This document shows, one piece after another, positions 23,543-31,011 of a stretch of DNA of 32,095 nt (within the stretch, counting starts at the first letter, position 1; every line of letters starts with the position of its first letter). The stretch covers positions 1 to 32,095 of the forward strand of contig JAFAZK010000252.1 in NCBI GenBank assembly GCA_019239825.1. The letters are read 5' to 3'. This DNA is from Verrucomicrobiota bacterium (GTDB taxonomy: Bacteria > Verrucomicrobiota > Verrucomicrobiia > Chthoniobacterales > JAFAMB01). The notes under the pieces are model-generated. The model made no database searches. It was not told the origin of the DNA and worked only from the letters and a program-made list of their open reading frames with translations. The position numbers and the translations under genes are program-made.

Positions 23543-24270
23543 ACGGTACGGCCAGCGCCAAGAGTCGCTTCATACACAGTTCCGCTCGAACAGGGCGCGC
23601 CGGGCTGGTAGCGCATCGTCATTTGTCTATCTTTCAAGACAACCTCGGTATAGCTCACGGTCTCAGCGACTGCCTGATGCATGCAAATCGAGAACGGCCC
23701 CGGTTCTGGGGAATGCGTAGCATGCAGGTAACGTAACCACCCAAGGCTGCCGGCTCCCGAGTTGTGCCAAGCTTGCTCGCATACTCGAGCTCTCACGTGT
23801 TCGGCCGTTGGCTCATCGTAACCGGATGAAAACCAATGGCGGCGAATCCAACTCCGGCGATGATGGTGCAGCCGCCGGACATCCCAACAATATTCCATCA
23901 CCGACTGCTCGTGACTTGCGATCGCAAACAGACGAAAAGGTCGCATGTGCGACAGTGGTAAATCCTGAAGTCCTTTTTCGACTTCGGCTAACGAACCGGC
24001 TAAAGCTAACGACTTGACGACCTCGCCGCGGCTGATAAGCGACCCCGGAGGGACACAATCAACGCGATGCCAATTCGTAATCGTCAGGCAGACCCCGCCC
24101 TCATTTACTGCGATCCAAGTTCCGCCCGATGGTTCCCGCGGATAGATCGCCCGGTAACCGTCCCTTTCAAACACGCACGGCGGCAACCCGGCGACTCGCG
24201 TTAAGAGCTCGTCCCGGTTCATTGCCAGATAAAACCCCTGCGCATTCGGGATGAACGAAACGGTACACAT
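23530..24270 (-). CDS. NRDE family protein (TANGO2-like)
   Basis: The product (246 aa) opens MCTVSFIPNAQGFYLAMNRDE; Cys2 and the NRDE motif at residues 18-21 define the NRDE/TANGO2 family. EPSGGTWIAVNEGGVCLTITNW at about 46-67 is the second conserved block. The role of bacterial members is uncertain (haem or lipid metabolism have been proposed for eukaryotic TANGO2). The last residues (VVGD) and the TAG stop come from a heptamer array. No operon partner. Confidence 0.88.
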   Translation of the reverse strand: MCTVSFIPNAQGFYLAMNRDELLTRVAGLPPCVFERDGYRAIYPREPSGGTWIAVNEGGVCLTITNWHRVDCVPPGSLISRGEVVKSLALAGSLAEVEKGLQDLPLSHMRPFRLFAIASHEQSVMEYCWDVRRLHHHRRSWIRRHWFSSGYDEPTAEHVRARVCEQAWHNSGAGSLGWLRYLHATHSPEPGPFSICMHQAVAETVSYTEVVLKDRQMTMRYQPGAPCSSGTVYEATLGAGRTVVGD

Positions 24271-24332
24271 CAGGCCCTTGCCGCAATGTCATGCAAAGAC
24301 GCAAGGGCAGCAAGGGCAAGGGAGCTAGGAGG

Positions 24333-24350
24333 CGAACGCATCGGCGTTCG
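24333..24350. other. hairpin upstream of the NRDE gene
   Basis: CGAACGC-ATCG-GCGTTCG forms a perfect 7-bp stem with a 4-base loop, about 63 bases upstream of the NRDE start. Words GCAAAGACGCAAGGGC (24294-24309), related to the 11510-11875 repeat, lie between. It is a possible leader structure. Confidence 0.35.
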
Positions 24351-24449
24351 GCGTAATGGAGCGTCACCACCTTGGTCCCATAGGTCGCATCGCTCCCGGG
24401 TCCCGAGCCGATCATTGAACCCAGCGTGCCCCATCTCCAAGGCGCGATC

Positions 24450-24477
24450 TTCTAGCTCCTAGATTCTAGCTCCGAGC
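24450..24477. repeat. heptamer array, TTCTAG family
   Basis: TTCTAGC (24450), TCCTAGA (24457), TTCTAGC (24464) and TCCGAGC (24471) are in phase. This is almost the same as the array at 19880-19900. It lies after the 3' end of the small lipoprotein gene on the minus strand. Confidence 0.65.
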
Positions 24478-24524
24478 CTCTGACGTATTTTGGAGCCTGC
24501 TAGTCACCTCGCCGTCTCTAGCGG

Positions 24525-24659
24525 TCAATATCCACCTGCGCCACCCGGGGTCTTCAGTTCCCCCTCCGCGGGGGCTACGCCCTCTTGGTTCATACACGAA
24601 GTGAAAGCCAGTGTCGCCAGAAAGAGTGCAAGTAGCCAGAAGCGATGCTTTTGAGTCAT
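24525..24659 (-). CDS. small lipoprotein (44 aa)
   Basis: The minus-strand ATG at 24659 opens 44 residues: MTQKHRFWLLALFLATLAF, then a lipobox-like TSC (Cys22), then a polar tail ending GGAGGY. The N-terminus has two Lys/Arg-type charges, a hydrophobic core and Cys right after it, the classic layout of a lipoprotein signal (position -3 is Phe instead of Leu, somewhat unusual). The mature peptide is only 23 residues, similar to other tiny lipoproteins. No good ribosome-binding site was seen. It is divergent from the ArsR gene (171 bases between starts). Function unknown. Confidence 0.55.
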   Translation of the reverse strand: MTQKHRFWLLALFLATLAFTSCMNQEGVAPAEGELKTPGGAGGY

Positions 24660-24829
24660 GGCCGACAAGATAAACAACAGCTGAACCATCGGAACAAGAT
24701 TTCTTTTAGGGCTCTCCTGGTTCTAAAGATAGGCCGGTCCGCCATGAGATTACGAACCGGATCGACCAGGTTCAAAACAGGACGCTTCGGTGCAGGCCGA
24801 ACTGTCTTTGCTTGTTTGAAAATCCGGTT

Positions 24830-25558
24830 ATGAGACGTTTCGGCGGAATGTCTTTTGCAGCGTCCATGTCCGAAATTGCAGCATTAGTAGGAGATCGAGC
24901 CCGCGGAGAAATGCTATCGGCCCTGGTAAGCGGCCGCGCGTTGACCGCGAAGGAGCTGGCCTACGTCGCTAAAATCACCCCGCAAACTACTAGTGAGCAT
25001 TTGAGTAAATTGGTTGACGCCGGCATCCTCACCGTCAACACCCGAGGCCGATTCCGTTATTTCCGACTGGCCTCAGCCGCGGTCAGCCATATGCTTGAAG
25101 GCATCATGACGGTCGCAGCGTCGGGACGAGTCCCTACGTTTCGCGATCGCACCCTGGCGCGAGCGCGAATTTGTTACGACCATCTAGCAGGCGAACTCGG
25201 TGTCGCGATCGCCGATTCTCTAATTCGGCATGGACATTTGATCTTGGGACCCGACGGCGGAGAAGTCACTGACAGTGGCGAGACGTTCCTTGCGGACGTG
25301 GGAATCGATGTCGCGGGATCACGCCGGCGCCGGCGCGCTTTCTGTCGTCCTTGCCTCGATTGGAGTGAGCGCCGCTATCATCTGGCCGGCGCTATCGGAG
25401 CCGCGATCGCCGACCGATGCTTTGAAATGAAATGGCTGAAAAGGATCGAAGAGAGCCGCGCATTGCAGATCACACCTGTCGGCGAGAAAGGGCTGCTGGC
25501 GACATTCGGGATTAAGCGAGTGCCAGCGGGGCGGGAAGACGTGATTGGTGAAAAGTGA
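24830..25558 (+). CDS. ArsR family winged-helix regulator with C-terminal extension
   Basis: With the ATG at 24830 the product is 242 aa. An ArsR winged helix occupies about 12-90 (ALVGDRARGEMLSALVSGRALTAKELAYVAKITPQTTSEHLSKLVDAGIL). The remaining 150 residues, with CYDHLAGELGVAIADSLIRHG and a Cys-containing segment (RRRAFCRPCLDWSERRYHLAGAIGAAIADRCFEMKW), match the long ArsR-type regulators in which a C-terminal domain of unknown ligand follows. TTG at 24812 and ATG at 24848 are alternatives. The last three codons and the stop are inside a heptamer array (GTGATTG). Divergent from the small lipoprotein gene. Confidence 0.85.
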   Translation: MRRFGGMSFAASMSEIAALVGDRARGEMLSALVSGRALTAKELAYVAKITPQTTSEHLSKLVDAGILTVNTRGRFRYFRLASAAVSHMLEGIMTVAASGRVPTFRDRTLARARICYDHLAGELGVAIADSLIRHGHLILGPDGGEVTDSGETFLADVGIDVAGSRRRRRAFCRPCLDWSERRYHLAGAIGAAIADRCFEMKWLKRIEESRALQITPVGEKGLLATFGIKRVPAGREDVIGEK

Positions 25559-25944
25559 TTGGTGATTTGGTGATTGGTGGAAGGGTGATGAACGACCACC
25601 CAGATCGGAGCCATCTGAGTTGGTCCGTCAAGGATTTGTAGAGTGGTTATTAACCAGGCTGAGCGTGAGCTGAGCCGCGGTTTTGCAGGGCGTGGAGATA
25701 GCGAGTTTCGACGTAAGGGCTACGCTCTTTCCAGCAAACAAAAAGGATGCGGGTCCACTTAAAGGCCAGGGCTCGGACAGCCATGGTGAGTTTTGCCTCG
25801 AGCGCGTTGAGCCTAATAGAAGCGCTCAGCCCAAGAGCGTCGACACGCGAGCGAGCTATCACACGGAATGCAACGCCCCTCCGTCCGTTTACCTACCGGG
25901 TTGCCAATCACCAATCACCAATCACTTCTCACCTCTCACTATCC
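25541..25944. repeat. facing heptamer arrays 320 bp apart (GTGATTG family)
   Basis: Left: GTGATTG (25541), GTGAAAA (25548), GTGATTG (25555), GTGATTT (25562), GTGATTG (25570) with one extra base. Right: GCCAATC (25903), ACCAATC (25910 and 25917), ACTTCTC (25924), ACCTCTC (25931), ACTATCC (25938). They frame a stretch containing a transposase-like fragment. The ArsR stop lies in the left array and the MFS stop in the right array, so both convergent genes end inside them. Confidence 0.75.
25650..25862 (-). pseudogene. transposase C-terminal fragment, possibly IS110-type
   Basis: A 70-residue minus-strand frame contains EAKLTMAVRALAFKWTRIL and ERSPYVETRYLHALQNRGS, a pattern I associate with the C-terminal end of a transposase group (IS110-like, from memory). 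No N-terminal domain, catalytic residues or element ends are present nearby, so this is a remnant. It lies between the two facing arrays of the GTGATTG family. Confidence 0.4.
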
Positions 25945-27206
25945 TCCAGCCCTGCTATCCGGGCCGGGCGCAGGCTTGGTGAAATAAGCTGAATGATGCC
26001 AAACGCTGTTAGGTAAGCGGTACCTGCGATTAGAAATAGCGGTACGTAGCTCTTAGTGGTTTGAAGAATAAATCCGGCAAAAGCAGCAATAAAGATTCCG
26101 CCGCAAGCTCCGGCCCCTCCCGCCATTCCAATAACCGACCCAACAGCGGGCTGAGGAAAAAGATCTGACGACAAGGTAAACAAATTCGCTGACCACCCCT
26201 GATGCGCTGCCGTCGCCAAAGAAATCAGTGCCACCGCTACCCATTGATTGCTGGCCTGAGATGCAAAGATCATGGGTACAACACAAAGCGCGCAAGTCAG
26301 CATGGCGGTCTTGCGAGCGGCATTCACCGACCACCCACGGTTCAGAAGATAGGAAGAAAGCGCTCCACCCAAAATACTACCGGCGTCAGACGTTAAATAA
26401 ATAATGACCAAGGGCGGCCCAATCTTATCGATGGTTAACCCATAGGTCGAATTCAGGAACTTAGGTAACCAGAATAGATAGAACCACCAGACCGGGTCGG
26501 TCAGGAATTTGCCGATGATGATGGCCCAGGTCTGTGATTTTCCTAGTAATGGTAACCAAGCCACCCGGACCGGCTTCTCCTGACGTTTTACCAAACCGCG
26601 GCGGGCACAGAGCGGATAGATAACGAGCCAGGCAATGAGCCAGACAAAGCCGAGAACTCCCGTAGCGATGAAAGCGGCCGGCCAGCCCAATTTGAGAAAG
26701 ATGATCGGCACAACCAAGGGAGTTACAATGGCCCCTATATTCGATCCGGAATTAAAGAGCCCGGTAGCAAGTGCCCTCATCTGGCGAGGAAACCATTCGG
26801 CGACAGTCTTGATACAGGTCGGGAAATTACCGGACTCTCCAAGGCCTAGCAGCGCCCGCATCACTCCAAACTGGAATGCTGATCGCGCGCCGGCATGACC
26901 GACGGCAGCGACACTCCAAATGGTGACGAAGATAGCAAACCCAGCAAAAGTCCCGATACGGTCAACCACGAAACCAGTTAATACCTGGCCGATCGCGTAC
27001 ATGATTTGGAACGCCGCAATGATGTTGCCATAATCAAGTTCATTCCAATGCAGCGATCGTTGCAGGTCTGGAGCCAAAACCGAGATGGTTTGGCGGTCGA
27101 TGTAGTTGATGGTGGTTGCGAAGAACAAAAGGGCGCAAATGGTCCATCGGTAGACACCGACACGTCTTTGGACGGGCGGATTCGCCTCGAACGATGCGGT
27201 TTTCAT
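25929..27206 (-). CDS. MFS transporter, ACS (hexuronate/anion symporter) family
   Basis: The product (425 aa) has twelve predicted membrane segments. The N-terminal region has YRWTICALLFFATTINYIDRQTISVLAPDLQ (about 19-49), the hallmark of the anion:cation symporter branch (ExuT/GudP-type), and RALLGLGESGNFPTCIKTVAEWFPRQMRALATGLFNSGSNIGAI (about 117-160) covers the family signature. It probably imports a sugar acid with H+; the substrate is not readable. The C-terminal residues (DSER) and stop come from a heptamer array. No catabolic partner gene is next to it. Confidence 0.92.
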   Translation of the reverse strand: MKTASFEANPPVQRRVGVYRWTICALLFFATTINYIDRQTISVLAPDLQRSLHWNELDYGNIIAAFQIMYAIGQVLTGFVVDRIGTFAGFAIFVTIWSVAAVGHAGARSAFQFGVMRALLGLGESGNFPTCIKTVAEWFPRQMRALATGLFNSGSNIGAIVTPLVVPIIFLKLGWPAAFIATGVLGFVWLIAWLVIYPLCARRGLVKRQEKPVRVAWLPLLGKSQTWAIIIGKFLTDPVWWFYLFWLPKFLNSTYGLTIDKIGPPLVIIYLTSDAGSILGGALSSYLLNRGWSVNAARKTAMLTCALCVVPMIFASQASNQWVAVALISLATAAHQGWSANLFTLSSDLFPQPAVGSVIGMAGGAGACGGIFIAAFAGFILQTTKSYVPLFLIAGTAYLTAFGIIQLISPSLRPARIAGLEDSER

Positions 27207-27293
27207 TTTCGGGGGGAACGAAGACCGCTGGCACGCTAAGTGGCCGGGTTCTGGCCGTCAAGCGGTTGTAAGCGATACGTGGGGGTGCAAAAG

Positions 27294-27401
27294 GAATCAG
27301 TAATCAGTAATCAGTGAGCAGTAATCAGTGCAAAATCGCAGAAAAAGATCGGTACTGATTACTGATTTACTGGTTACTGGTTACTGGTTACTGGTTACTT
27401 C
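27294..27401. repeat. facing heptamer arrays (TAATCAG / TTACTGG)
   Basis: Left: GAATCAG (27294), TAATCAG (27301, 27308, 27322), TGAGCAG (27315). Right: TACTGAT (27353, 27360), TTACTGG (27367, 27374, 27381, 27388), TTACTTC (27395). These are the most regular arrays in the window, 5 and 7 units. They face each other around 24 bases, about 50 bases before the HD-protein start. Confidence 0.85.
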
Positions 27402-27450
27402 GTGGTTCCCACGTTACGCTCCGCACACCCCTTTAACTTCGTACGCCAAA

Positions 27451-28017
27451 ATGATCCCTTCACGCGACTACGCTTGGCAACTGGTTACTGAATACACTCA
27501 AAGCGAATCGCTGCGGCGGCATATGCTCGCGGTTGAATGTGCGATGCGTGCGTACGCCGCTCGATTTTCTGAAGATCAAAATCTCTGGGGCATCGTCGGT
27601 TTATTGCACGATTTCGATTATGAACGGTACCCCGATATCTCGCTGGAGGGTCACCCGGCGGTCGGAGCCGGGATCCTGCGGGAACGCCAAATCGATGAGA
27701 CTATTGTGCAGGGCATTCTCTCCCACGCTCCTGAAGTGACCGGATGCAGACCGGAAACGAAGTTAGAAAAAACTCTTTACGCCGTTGATGAAGTGACGGG
27801 ATTTATCGTTGCCGTGACGCTGGTCCGGCCTTCCAAAAAGTTGGCCGATGTCGAATTGAAGTCGGTCAAGAAAAAATGGAAGGACAAAGCGTTCGCGGCG
27901 CCCGTGGATCGTGACGAAATCGTACACGCCGCCGAGGAACTCGGCGTTCCACTCGACGAACATATTCAAGTGGTTCTGGACGCGATGAAAGCCAACGCCG
28001 AAGCACTGGGGCTCTGA
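27451..28017 (+). CDS. HD-domain phosphohydrolase-like protein
   Basis: The ATG at 27451 gives 188 aa. HD-type metal ligands are visible: His24 (LRRHMLAVE), His53-Asp54 (LLHDFDYERYP), His68 (EGHPAV), His92 (ILSHAPE) and Asp113 (AVDEVTG). This is the layout of a HDIG/HD-domain phosphohydrolase acting on nucleotides or phosphoesters. A GTG-type start at 27328 would translate the heptamer arrays and is rejected. The last 60 residues are helical. No regulatory domain is fused, and the substrate is unknown. Confidence 0.87.
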   Translation: MIPSRDYAWQLVTEYTQSESLRRHMLAVECAMRAYAARFSEDQNLWGIVGLLHDFDYERYPDISLEGHPAVGAGILRERQIDETIVQGILSHAPEVTGCRPETKLEKTLYAVDEVTGFIVAVTLVRPSKKLADVELKSVKKKWKDKAFAAPVDRDEIVHAAEELGVPLDEHIQVVLDAMKANAEALGL

Positions 28018-28036
28018 CGAGCGCCTGGTTGTCAGA

Positions 28037-28144
28037 GCGTGAGAGGTGAGAAGTGAGACGCAGGAAACGCGCAAGAACCTAGTCAGCTTTTTGGTACGCC
28101 CGGCAATCACGAATCACTTCTCACCTCTTACAGTCTCACTTCTC
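28037..28144. repeat. facing heptamer arrays (AAGTGAG / ACTTCTC)
   Basis: Left: GCGTGAG (28037), AGGTGAG (28044), AAGTGAG (28051). Right: GGCAATC (28102), ACGAATC (28109), ACTTCTC (28116), ACCTCTT (28123) and ACTTCTC (28138), with one 8-base step. They share words with the arrays at 21252 and 25903. Confidence 0.7.
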
Positions 28145-28239
28145 ACAGGGTGAGCAGGCGCTCGCCCCTTGCACACTGATTCAAAGCGATGAACAACGGT
28201 AGGTCGACTCTAATAGCTCTGACGAATCGTTATGAGAAA

Positions 28240-28318
28240 AACAGCCGATTGTTTGACTTGTAATCGGCTGTTACTGTCGGCTACCACTGGCGCGCCTTGA
28301 ATCGGCTATTTTTTTTGT
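28240..28318 (+). terminator. two alternative hairpins with a T8 run
   Basis: AACAGCCGATT (28240-28250) pairs perfectly with AATCGGCTGTT (28262-28272), an 11-bp stem with an 11-base loop. A second copy, AATCGGCTA, at 28300-28308 is followed by a run of eight T. The left arm could pair with either, so the structures exclude each other. It could end transcription of the HD gene region about 220 bases upstream; no attenuated gene follows on the + strand. Confidence 0.45.
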
Positions 28319-28597
28319 AGGGAGAAGTATCATCATCGCTCAGAGCGTATGACGAAGCCTCAAACGAAATTGGAATGGGCTTGAATATCGGCGATTGCCA
28401 ATTTGTTGTTTCGAGTTCCCGGTTTCCCGATTTCAGTTGACCATCGGTGTCCTGCTTCATTTGATTTAATCTCTCTGGTTTATTTGGTTAACTTTGGTTC
28501 ATTCATGGAGTTGTCGTAACGTCATTAAAAGAGCAGACCTCACGGCGCTAAATAAGGCTCTTTAGCCCATCCGCTGGATCCTGTTGGGAAATTCACT
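28319..28597. other. intergenic region, no gene seen
   Basis: The stretch between the alternative hairpins and the propeller-protein stop holds no convincing gene or promoter. It is AT-rich around 28450-28500 (runs of TTTGGTT-like words), without a regular period. Confidence 0.4.
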
Positions 28598-30652
28598 TCA
28601 TGGGTGCGACACCGTGCCGTAAAAGCTTCTGTGCCCAACTCCCGAGGTTGCTGATCCGAACGTGGACGGAAATGGGCCGTACACAACGTACTGATAGAAC
28701 TTGCTGCCGGAATTGTTCATGGTCAGCCTAACCGCGCTAGACTGAAGCTCGAATGCCAGATAATAGGTTCCTACCGGAAGCGCTATTGGCGTAATAACCG
28801 GCTGAGTGTTCCAGCCTTGAGCTACGGTGAACATTGCCGTACTAGCCAGCTGCTTGCCTGGGCCACCGCCAGAGCCGGAATTATCGTACAGGCCTAACTC
28901 CATTGTCCCGGCCTGCCCGCTTGAGACGTAGATCGATATGCTTTGGAGTGTGCCCGCTTGCGTGTTATCCGCTCTTTGGCTCCAGAGCTTTCCGGAATCC
29001 TGCACAGTGAGCGCGGGGAGAATCGCAGTCTCGCCAAAGGTCGAGGTCGTAGGTTGCGTAGGATTCAGTCCGTAGGCGCAGACTTGGTGTGAATCCGTCG
29101 CGACATAGACCTTGCCGTTAGCAACAGTCGGCGCTACAAACTTCGCCCAGTTGCCGTAATCGTCACGGGCGGCGTTCCACAAGCTACTCCATAACTCCTT
29201 ACCAACATTCGTTGCATCGAAGGCGTCCAGTTTACCGCGGACCGTAGTGTGGTCGGGATCCGCTAGGGGAATAGTCGCCCACACGATCCCACTTCCGGCT
29301 ACGCTTTGATTTGACGACACCGACAATGCCGCACAAGGGTCAAGGCCGGAAGGCGTTTTAACGCTGCCGGCAGCCGCAAAAGGGGTATTAAACTTGGCGG
29401 TTGTCGGATTGTAGGTGAAGGCTTTCAGCGAGTCATTGACGCCCCAGACGTAAAGGGTTGGGGAAGACGGATTGTTCCAAAAGACAGGGGCGCCCCAAAG
29501 ACCGTTATCTGCCTTAAATTCCTGCACGACTTGATCGGGAGAATGAAGCCCCCCCATGCCATTCGTATTGACCAGGTAAAGAAGTCCTTGTTTTCCACCA
29601 CCGACGATATAGGCCGTTCCCGGTATGGCGACCGCCCCTCCTGACCCTAGGTCTAGATCACCAGTGTTCAAGGTGTCGTAGTTATGGGCCTTAAAAAAAT
29701 CTAGAACTGACAGCGCGTTTCCCGATAGACCTAGCTTAAGGAAAGATTCGCCATAGTCCCCTACACTATTTTCGGTAGTCTGCGCGCTATTGCCGGTAAG
29801 ACAATAAACATTATTATTACTATCGGCGACCAGTCCTTGGCCACTCATCCAGATGCCGCCTTCCTCGCCGTTGGGGGTAGTATTGTAGGTGGCGAGCTGC
29901 TGTAAATTAGCAGCGCTATACGCTAATACCCAACCGTGAAAGGGGGTGTGATCTCCGAGCGACGCAAATGCCATATAGAGTACCCCGTTGACCAGAGTCA
30001 GAGCGGATCGCTGAATCTGTTTCAAAGCATCAAACTGCACGTGACCAGCTCCATCATTTGGGATGGCGCTGCCAGGGTACTGCGCGATGATTTCGATCGG
30101 GCCTCCTAGCTTTTCTGCTCCATTTTGCAATATATCCAGCGCATGCAGTCGAAAAATCTGGACGGAATTTTCTAAAGTCTTGGCCACGACGTATAGGGTG
30201 GACGTGCTTGGATCGATCACCGGTGTACTGATGATTCCCACCTCGACTAGGATGTTGCCACTTGACGGCACTGGTGTTCCGAGAGACTCTTGCCAAATCT
30301 CCGCACCCGTATCGGCGTCAAACGCGTAGACGCTGTCGTGAGCAGTCGCCACAAAGAGAACATTGTGTGTGCCGCTATTCAGCATATTGACATTGGGTAG
30401 GTAGAGTGGTTGAGCAAAGATAAATCCGTCCACGGGCATACTGAATAGTTTGCCAAATGTGGAGACATTGACGTTGGACGTGTTTAAAGAGGTCTCGTTC
30501 AGGTTGGCACCGGTACGGGAGTTATCATTATGCTGTGTTAGAACGCTGATTTGAGCCCAGCCAGCGCCCACCCATAGGGATAGCAAGAAGGTCAAACAGA
30601 ATGCAAATCGGACACTGCAACGCAGTAAGTATAAATTAGGCATATATTTCAT
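28598..30652 (-). CDS. secreted beta-propeller protein, PQQ-dehydrogenase-like repeats
   Basis: The product (684 aa) has a signal peptide (MKYMPNLYLLRCSVRFAFC onward, cleavage about residue 33, AQ). The mature protein opens with HNDNSRTGANLNETSLN (about 41-57), a hallmark of a secreted quinoprotein-like family common in Acidobacteria and related soil bacteria. It continues with PQQ-type repeats (VYAFDADTGAEIW, residues about 108-120; LYLVNTNGMGG; KLDAFDATNVGKELW) and a C-terminal Ig/jelly-roll-like part (about 560-680). No quinone ligands can be read with certainty, so binding or scaffolding is as likely as dehydrogenase activity. It stands alone; a three-unit tandem repeat lies upstream of the start. 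Confidence 0.88.
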   Translation of the reverse strand: MKYMPNLYLLRCSVRFAFCLTFLLSLWVGAGWAQISVLTQHNDNSRTGANLNETSLNTSNVNVSTFGKLFSMPVDGFIFAQPLYLPNVNMLNSGTHNVLFVATAHDSVYAFDADTGAEIWQESLGTPVPSSGNILVEVGIISTPVIDPSTSTLYVVAKTLENSVQIFRLHALDILQNGAEKLGGPIEIIAQYPGSAIPNDGAGHVQFDALKQIQRSALTLVNGVLYMAFASLGDHTPFHGWVLAYSAANLQQLATYNTTPNGEEGGIWMSGQGLVADSNNNVYCLTGNSAQTTENSVGDYGESFLKLGLSGNALSVLDFFKAHNYDTLNTGDLDLGSGGAVAIPGTAYIVGGGKQGLLYLVNTNGMGGLHSPDQVVQEFKADNGLWGAPVFWNNPSSPTLYVWGVNDSLKAFTYNPTTAKFNTPFAAAGSVKTPSGLDPCAALSVSSNQSVAGSGIVWATIPLADPDHTTVRGKLDAFDATNVGKELWSSLWNAARDDYGNWAKFVAPTVANGKVYVATDSHQVCAYGLNPTQPTTSTFGETAILPALTVQDSGKLWSQRADNTQAGTLQSISIYVSSGQAGTMELGLYDNSGSGGGPGKQLASTAMFTVAQGWNTQPVITPIALPVGTYYLAFELQSSAVRLTMNNSGSKFYQYVVYGPFPSTFGSATSGVGHRSFYGTVSHP

Positions 30653-30831
30653 CTCCCTTTGTATGAATCATCCGAATTCGGTAACCGCACGGAGAAGCGT
30701 CTGGGGAGGCGGGATGGATGCCTGGTGGGACGTTGCGGATCAGTAGTTCCAATAACCGTCGGAGAATCGTCCTAAAAATAATGCCAGGACGATCGTTCAC
30801 ACCCGCTACGTTCCGTTTTCACAGACCGAAT

Positions 30832-30851
30832 AACTCTCCTTGCGGAGAGTT
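30832..30851. other. perfect 8-bp hairpin upstream of the propeller gene
   Basis: AACTCTCC-TTGC-GGAGAGTT, 180 bases upstream of the start. It has no T-run on either strand. It could be an operator or a 5'-UTR element. Confidence 0.4.
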
Positions 30852-30872
30852 CAAAATCTCGCTTTCGACTAG

Positions 30873-30934
30873 TTAACCTCTACGTACTAATATTAACCTC
30901 TACTTAGGTAATATTAACCTCTACGTAGGCAATA
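30873..30934. repeat. three tandem 20-21-bp repeats
   Basis: Units at 30873-30892, 30893-30913 and 30914-30934, each beginning TTAACCTCTAC and ending AATA. Two units contain TACGTA, and the third also contains the palindrome CTACGTAG. They are about 220 bases upstream of the propeller-gene start. Spacing of two helical turns suits binding of a regulator on one face. The repeat is unlike the heptamer arrays. Confidence 0.65.
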
Positions 30935-31011
30935 TTCTGGCGATTCAGTTCTACAGAGTCGATCAGAAAAGAACGTCGAACGGAAATAGTATTTCCATGC
31001 AGTTACCGTAT

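Noticed and set aside
24645..24833. 62-residue + strand ORF before the ArsR gene
   Set aside because: No ribosome-binding site, Arg/Lys-rich random composition; begins inside the lipoprotein gene on the opposite strand.
27294..27401. CRISPR array
   Set aside because: Units are seven bases with no spacers; this is a simple tandem array and no cas genes are in the window.
27328..27450. N-terminal extension of the HD-domain protein
   Set aside because: The upstream 41 residues are a translation of the TTACTGG heptamer array; the ATG at 27451 starts the family-like sequence.
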